From NCBI RefSeq assembly GCF_000512585.2, contig NC_089241.1:434001-498000 (forward strand): a DNA stretch of 64,000 nt, written 5' to 3'. Numbering within the stretch: the stretch's first letter is position 1; the number at the start of each line of letters is the position of its first letter. Origin of the DNA: Kwoniella bestiolae CBS 10118 (taxonomy: Eukaryota; Basidiomycota; Tremellomycetes; Tremellales; Cryptococcaceae). Positions 58,543 through 64,000 of the stretch are shown here, piece by piece. The position numbers and the translations under genes are program-made. The notes beneath the pieces are model-generated. The model was not told where the DNA came from and searched no databases. It was given only the letters and a program-made list of their open reading frames with translations.

Positions 58543-60468
58543 ATGGACGGTCTGACAAGCTCGGGATCGAGTACTCTCAATCAGTTAATTGACGAGGCGA
58601 TCTTCCAGGCTTTACAGTCCAGTGCGAGATCTCTGACTGTGAGTGTGGTCTGACCGACCGCCAGTCCTGTCCGATCTGTCCGTCTGTCATTGTTCCAAAG
58701 GCAGTATAGATGCTGATGTGAATGGGACACAGTGGTACTGCGCTCTAGGATTGGGACTGGAGGGTATTGTACTGGGTGCTATCTTATCTCAGGTGAGTGT
58801 GACTCACGTTTTGCATTTCATTCTCTCCCTCGACAGGCTACCTTCTTGGAATCTCAGACTATCGGCACAAAACTGACGATTCTGACGTACGATAGGTGTA
58901 CAGATACTACGAGCACTTCAGACTACACGATACGCGCTGGACATTGGCTTTCGTAGCATTGGGAACATGTGGATGTATGTGAGTGTGTCTTCCTCTCTTG
59001 CTCCCACTCTCCAGATACCACTTCAGCTTGTCGGATCTGCCTCAGATATCTCATCGGGCTAATATCGCCCCCTCCATCTCACACAGCGGTCAATTCGGCC
59101 TGAACCTCTGGCAAACATACATGTTCATAGACAAAGCAGCTACGGCGGTGTACATCGTCCTAGAGAAAGATGTCTACGCAGATATGACGGTGTTGTTGTT
59201 CGTGGGGATATATAATTTGGCGGCTGCTTTTTATTTCTCCAGGAGAGCTATCAAGGTGAGTCAGTTTACAGCTTGCAGAGCGGTCACCTCTTGTAGCTGT
59301 ACTGTACCGTCCGTGGTTGGACTAGACGTCAGCTCAAACATGCATGATGCGGAATTACATCCCAAAGTTGAACTATATTGCTGACATATTACGACTTCCA
59401 GCTCCGAGGTCACAGACGGACACTGGTACCTACATTGGGTGTATTGAGTCTAGCAAGTTTCGCAATCTGTCTGGCGTGAGTGATCTCCTCGGAGAGCAAG
59501 TCCTTGCTACAGTAGTGGACTGTAGTGTGGGTTCCGACCGAATGAACTGACAGATCATGTATGATGGTAGTACCGTCTGTACAGGATTTAGACTCCCTTC
59601 AGGAACTGGCGATCTCAAGGGATGGATCACCAACGTGAATAATTGGGTTATAGCTTGGACGGCTGTTTCGGTAGCCACCGATCTATGTGTTTGTGCGACC
59701 AGTAGGTCTGGTTTCTCTTCTTCAATCCACCGCACCATAGGACTGTACAGTAGACGAGGTGCAAATCCCATTAGCAAATCGTTTATGATCATCTCTTGAT
59801 AGGGGTAGGCTTGCGTGTTGCTAATGGCTCGTTATCAGTGACATATGCCTTGATCAAGAGCAAAGACGAGATCAAAGCTGCTGCTACGTCCCTGATGAGG
59901 AAGTTGTTGATGTTGACATTCGAGACTATGTGAGTAGCTTCTCACTGCTGCTTCTCATGCCGTGACAAGCAGGTCGTGCAGAAGACACCATCCACTTGCT
60001 CGCCTGGAAACGACACTCGATATTTCTGACTTATTCAGTCTGGCTGACCTTGACCTTTTCGTTTGGCTTGACAGGCTTCCCCCCGTCACAGTCACCTTAC
60101 TCCTCCTAATCTTCGGCAGCATCGAGAACCTCACAATGGGCAACTTCTCCAGAGTACCCGTCTGGATGATCGGTCCATTATACTTCCATTCTATCATCCA
60201 CTCCCTGGTCAGCAGACACGACGTCCAGTTTATATTAGAACAACAACATGGCCAGGGACAGGGACAGGGGCAAGGGGTCTTACCGTATCACTTCAACGAT
60301 GCTTCGCCTGGTTCGTCGCCTACCAAGGGTCGGTACGAGGATCCGGACAGGGGAGGAACGGTGCAGATGCAGATGCAGATGATGCCTGTTGTTGTGGACC
60401 AGCGGGCGAGGAAGGAATTGGGATGGGAGGAGGGAGGGGAGAATGAATTTGGGGTAGGTTTGTGGTAA
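58543..60468 (+). CDS. Multi-pass (about 7 TM) membrane protein, paralogue C
   Basis: Eight exons (58543-58638, 58733-58792, 58896-58978, 59087-59255, 59402-59475, 59571-59701, 59839-59929, 60075-60468) give 365 aa. Segments match paralogue B: WYCALGLGLEGIVLGAILSQ, WTLAFVALGTCGCM, QFGLNLWQTYMFIDKAATAV, MTVLLFVGIYNLAAAFYFS, LVPTLGVLSLASFAICL, WVIAWTAVSVATDLCVCAT, LPPVTVTLLLLIFGSIEN and WMIGPLYFHSIIHSLVSRHD. Exons of 60, 83, 74 and 91 nt equal those of paralogue B. Exon 59087-59255 is 169 nt, exactly 28+141, so the intron between those two exons is absent; the intron before the last exon is absent too. The tail has GQGQGQGQG and QMQMQM runs. It is the tandem neighbour of paralogue B, about 1 kb downstream. 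Confidence 0.82.
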
Positions 60469-61222
60469 TCGCTCCGCCTGGAGATGATCAGTAGACAGAG
60501 TACTGTACGTGATACATAGGACGATGGGATATTGAACAAGAAGACAAACCAAACACAAGTGCAATGTTAGTAATGACAACAGGGTCTTCACATGTCATAT
60601 GACAGGATCAGCAAACACGAGGGGACATGCAATATAATCAGATGGTCAGATATGTATTTCTTACTTTGGTCGGTCTTTTGCCATATTCATTCCTGTCTCA
60701 TATGCCGTGGATGTTGGAACAGCCTGGCTTTCCTCTCGACGCTTTCACCTTCTGCATGACATGTCTACACATGATGGGCCAAGCTTGTATCTACGGTCAT
60801 AGACTCTAGAAAACATCGCATCCCGTCAGATCTGCGCAATTTAACCTGGGTATCGCTCGGTTAGTACCAACGTAGGGGACCAGTTGGGAATCCCGAGTGC
60901 TGTAGTTTTTGCGCCTCTCTCTCTCCCTCATTTCTATTGTTTGTACTTGACTGGTCCATCGAAGGCAAGTATTGTATGGCAAGTTAGCAGACATAAGTCA
61001 TGCCTGACGTATTATGTCATCCAGAGAAGTATGGAGGGAGGAACAACGCGAAGACGTAGAAGGGACCTGTCGGGAAATAGGTGTTAGATATGAGTGTGTT
61101 CTGGTCGATGCATTACAGTTCGTCGTACAGTCTGGTAGATTATAGAAAGCGTAGATATGGTTCTGAATGTCCCTCATGTAGTGCTTCGTATTCCGGAGAG
61201 AAGCGGGGTGCCCATTCCTGAT
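60469..61222. other. Convergent intergenic region
   Basis: About 750 nt between the stop of paralogue C and the stop of the oxidoreductase-like gene on the other strand. It is longer than needed for two 3' UTRs. Open frames at 60627-60809 and 60884-61087 have no spliced or family-like features and are not called. Confidence 0.4.
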
Positions 61223-62066
61223 TTACTTGCTCTTCAGCTTGTTCTCGAGACTGACGGAAAACATTGCTCAGCATGACTTATGTTCGCCCCTCGAAAACGA
61301 AGAGAGAAAGGCTGACTCACGCTAAGAAAGCACTCATCACTGGATCGACATCCTTTACGACCTCCTCTTTCGTCTCTTCTCCACTCTTCTTCTCTCTGAT
61401 TTCCTTGGGCCATTCGTCCTCGGGTACGTTGGATGTCCTAAGCCTCTCTTTGGCCAATTCAACAGCTTCGTTGTATAATTCTAGATCATCGGCGTAGATC
61501 GTATACACGCAATTGACGCATCCTGACATGCAGCATTCTAAGTCGTTGTGTCTACGTTAGCACTACCGTACCGACTGAGTGATGATATGTAGCAGGTATA
61601 TTGAGGCAGGGAGTAGACAGGACATACCTTCTTCTCCTGGTGGGATTGGTTTCGGCGGAATACCAACTCCCTGTACGATCATCTCCTTGACCCTTCTCCC
61701 ATCCGCTTTATTCATGGGCACACTGGGCGGCACATCCTTCATAGCTGGAATGGAGTCAACAACTTTCATCCCCTGGTCTGTGGGCGGTACCTCCTGGATT
61801 GACGAGACCACCGGCTCGGTAGAGGTAGTCTTGAACCTCTCTTCATCATCTCGCGTGTTTCCGATATCGCTATCTGCAATCCGGGTTGATGGGCCAATGA
61901 CATCCTTCAGAGGTGTTCTGGGTCTCGGAGGGGGTCGTTGGAATTGCGAGAGAAGGTTCAAGTTCCTTTTTCGTTTGGGTGGCGGGATATTTGATATTCC
62001 CCTCTTGGTGATTCGTGCTATATACGATGGTGAGAGAGATTGTGAGAATCGGATGAGAGGTCGCAT
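61223..62066 (-). CDS. Oxidoreductase-like domain protein (OXLD1 type), mitochondrial
   Basis: Three exons (62066-61628, 61537-61321, 61250-61223) give 227 aa. The N-terminus is basic and hydroxylated with no acidic residues (MRPLIRFSQSLSPSYIARIT), a typical mitochondrial presequence. A Pro/Lys-rich linker leads to GIPPKPIPPGEEECCMSGCV and NCVYTIYADDLELYNEAVE: the Pro-rich run, C-C-M-S-G-C-x-N-C and D-D-L-x-x-Y are the signature of the oxidoreductase-like domain (PF09791). The four cysteines are created across the first intron junction. The tail is charged and ends KLKSK. The family's biochemical role is poorly known; a redox or metal-binding role in mitochondria is inferred. Divergent from HOM6. 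Confidence 0.87.
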
Positions 62067-62378
62067 GGCCTCATCATGGATGTAGGTGCTTCTGATGGTG
62101 ATAGAGATCGAAAAGAAAGAAGATGAAAGGTGGATTGGTAATGTTGGTCCTTTGGTAGGTGGTATGGTGGAGCCCCACTTATCCCACCAAAATGACGAGT
62201 ACTTAGCTGAAAAAAGCCAGACGAACGAAAAAAAGGGGAAATGGAAATGGAAATGGGACTCCCGGGTCAAGTTTAGGTGCTTCATCCTACTTCTTCTTCG
62301 GTCACCTTCTACTCAAAATCACAGAACTACCATCCCTCTTCAATTTTACCTATCTCAGACTTTGCTCCACCCAACACA
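62067..62378. promoter_or_regulatory. Divergent promoter region, OXLD1-like / HOM6
   Basis: 312 nt between two start codons. Contains a GGAAAT unit three times in tandem near 62239-62257 next to an A-rich run. I looked for a Gcn4-type TGACTC site, expected for amino-acid synthesis genes such as HOM6, and did not find a good one. Confidence 0.5.
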
Positions 62379-64000
62379 ATGTCATCATTCGCCCCTCGAC
62401 CCATCCCCGTCGCCCTCATAGGCCTAGGCGGCGTAGGCAAAGCCATTCTCTCTCAACTCCTCTCACCCCCCTTAAACACCCGATTTAACCTCATCCTCAT
62501 TGCCAACTCGCGTTTGTCCATCTCCCTCCCTCTCCCAGGGGGTCAAGTGACACCTACAAACTATCTCCCCATATTGGAGCAGCACGGTACTCCCCTAGAC
62601 ATCCAATCCATCTTATCGCTCCTCTCCCCCTCTGAAACTAGCGGATCAGGGATCTTCATCGATTCGACCGGATCAGATATCATACCCTCCATTTACCCTC
62701 AGATACTGGGTATGGGCATTCATGTCGTCACTCCTAACAAGAAGGCTACTTCCTCTGCTTTGAGTCTTTACAACGATATTAAATCCAAAACATACCCTAA
62801 CGCTCCTACCTTGTTCTATGGTGAATCGACCGTTGGAGCTGGTCTGCCCATTTTGTCTAGTTTGAAGGACCTGGTGGAGACTGGAGATGAGATCCAGAAG
62901 ATCGAGGGTGTGTTCTCGGGGACACTCAGTTATATCTTCAACGAGTTTTCCAAGGTTGAGGGTGGGGATGTGAAGTTCTCAGAGGTCGTAAAGGTTGCCA
63001 AGGATCTGGGATACACTGTGAGTTCTGATTTCTTTCCTGAATCCTCCCTTTTATATGCTTCTGCGCCTTGGTCTATCGTTATGTGGAACGCGAAGGGTCA
63101 GATTACAGATAGAATCTGTCTGCTATCATCTTCAACGGTACTTGCGCCATCCATCGACTCAACCGAGAAGACAATTTGATCTTTTCCGGGGGAATAGTCT
63201 ACAAAGACAATGCTGATATACTCTTACATATAACAGGAACCAGACCCGCGAGACGACCTCTCCGGAACAGACGTCGCCCGTAAACTCACCATCCTCTCTC
63301 GACTCGTCCCCACCGCCCCACCCCTCGAGGAAGGCTACGCCTCAGTCCCTACCGAGTCTCTCGTTCCTGACGTTCTCTCCAACGCATCTACCAAGGAAGA
63401 GTACCTCGACAGATTGGCTGAGGGGGACGAGTATTTCGACAAGCTTCGAGAGGAGGCTAAGAGGGAGGGGAAAGTTGTGAGATATGTTGGGGTCATTGAT
63501 TTGAAGGAGGGTAAGGTGGAGTGTAAGCTTGGGAAGTGAGTTGTTGCTTTTTCTTCTTGATGTTCTTTCTTTCTCACATGTTTCCCTGGTCGAGTATGAG
63601 AAGTGTCCATGATGGACATTTGGATGACGATGTCGGAAATCAGTGATGGAATTTGGAGCTGATCATCCTGTTATATCTCGTAGATACCCCACAGATCACG
63701 CTTTCGCTACCGCCCTCAAAGGTTCAGATAACATCATCTCATTCACTACCAAGAGGTGAGTCGCTATGCTCGGACTCGGAGAGGACACGGACGGGCTCTT
63801 CGCTCGCTATCGACTCCTGACAACAGGAACTTTACTAACTCTTTGTCGATATGCTACTAGATACTCCCCCAGACCTCTCATCATCCAAGGTGCAGGTGCA
63901 GGAGCCGACGTGACAGCTATGGGAGTTACTGTGAGTTATCGTTCCTCATATCGACCAATCCAATAAAGGCTCATGGAATTAACTCGCTTATATCTGTGTT
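62379..64000 (+). CDS. HOM6: Homoserine dehydrogenase (3' end beyond window)
   Basis: Exons 62379-63017, 63237-63535, 63684-63755 and 63861-63930 are in the window; a further intron begins at 63931 and the last residues are cut off. The start ATG 62379 gives MSSFAPRPIPVALIGLGGVG, with the G-x-G-x-x-G nucleotide-binding loop. Then GIFIDSTGSDIIPSIYPQIL, VVTPNKKATSSALSLY, FYGESTVGAGLPILSSLKDL (the G-x-x-x-G-A-G-x-P catalytic region), IEGVFSGTLSYIFNEF, AKDLGYTEPDPRDDLSGTDV and ARKLTILSRL, all diagnostic for homoserine dehydrogenase. The enzyme reduces aspartate semialdehyde to homoserine with NAD(P)H, the branch point to threonine and methionine. The fungal form is monofunctional, without an aspartokinase domain, as here. 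Confidence 0.95.

Noticed and set aside
60627..61087. Possible small genes between paralogue C and the OXLD1-like gene
   Set aside because: Short frames with no intron support, no family-like motif and ordinary intergenic composition.
1..64000. Transposons, insertion sequences, CRISPR arrays, rRNA or viral genes
   Set aside because: No transposase or reverse-transcriptase motifs, long terminal or inverted repeats, regularly spaced repeats or rRNA-like sequence were recognised on reading both strands.

Overview
This window is nuclear DNA from a basidiomycete yeast, most likely a tremellomycete (Cryptococcus/Kwoniella type). The genes are packed on both strands and full of short GT-AG introns (about 45-110 nt), often with very small exons (7, 19 and 28 nt). 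The proteins are fungal: TOM22, a PX-PH-RhoGAP protein, RXT3, a Zn2Cys6 regulator, DCR2 and HOM6. The genus is an inference from gene style; no marker was searched. I see no mobile element, CRISPR array, rRNA or virus-like gene.

Layout. 1-785 (-) is the 5' part of a secreted carboxylesterase. 1913-4250 (+) is an ABC1/ADCK1-type mitochondrial kinase-like protein. 4809-7802 (-) is an intron-rich sugar transporter with one unresolved frame conflict. 8319-8662 (-) is a 98-aa orphan and 8803-10287 (-) an intronless MFS transporter. 10813-11365 (-) is TOM22, divergent from an FHA/coiled-coil/tail-anchored SLMAP-type STRIPAK protein (11952-14836, +). 15196-16500 (-) is the exosome subunit MTR3 and 17514-21354 (-) a Zn2Cys6 transcription factor. 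A 2.6-kb stretch without a confident gene follows. 24008-25961 (+) is the first of three multi-pass membrane paralogues. 26707-29961 (+) is a large disordered RG-rich protein. 30395-34271 (-) is a BEM3-like RhoGAP. A split tRNA gene lies at 35172-35262 (-). 35817-37957 (+) is PTEN; 38233-38986 (-) a small Dabb-domain protein; 39447-45933 (-) a 2,069-aa disordered protein with a repeated acidic motif; 46895-50640 (+) RXT3; 51145-54616 (+) DCR2; 55565-57514 and 58543-60468 (+) the other two membrane paralogues in tandem; 61223-62066 (-) an oxidoreductase-like (OXLD1) protein; and 62379 to the window end (+) homoserine dehydrogenase HOM6.

The genes do not form one pathway. There are loose themes: mitochondrial proteins (ADCK1-like, TOM22, OXLD1-like), signalling (STRIPAK/SLMAP, BEM3-like RhoGAP, PTEN, DCR2) and transport. 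The strongest leads are (i) the membrane-protein family whose exon lengths match codon for codon across three paralogues while individual introns are present or absent in a mosaic, and (ii) the 2-kb-aa protein with a recurring G-D-[VI]-T ... W-[DE]-V-S-E-E motif. Splice sites and coordinates were read by eye; no database or computation was used.
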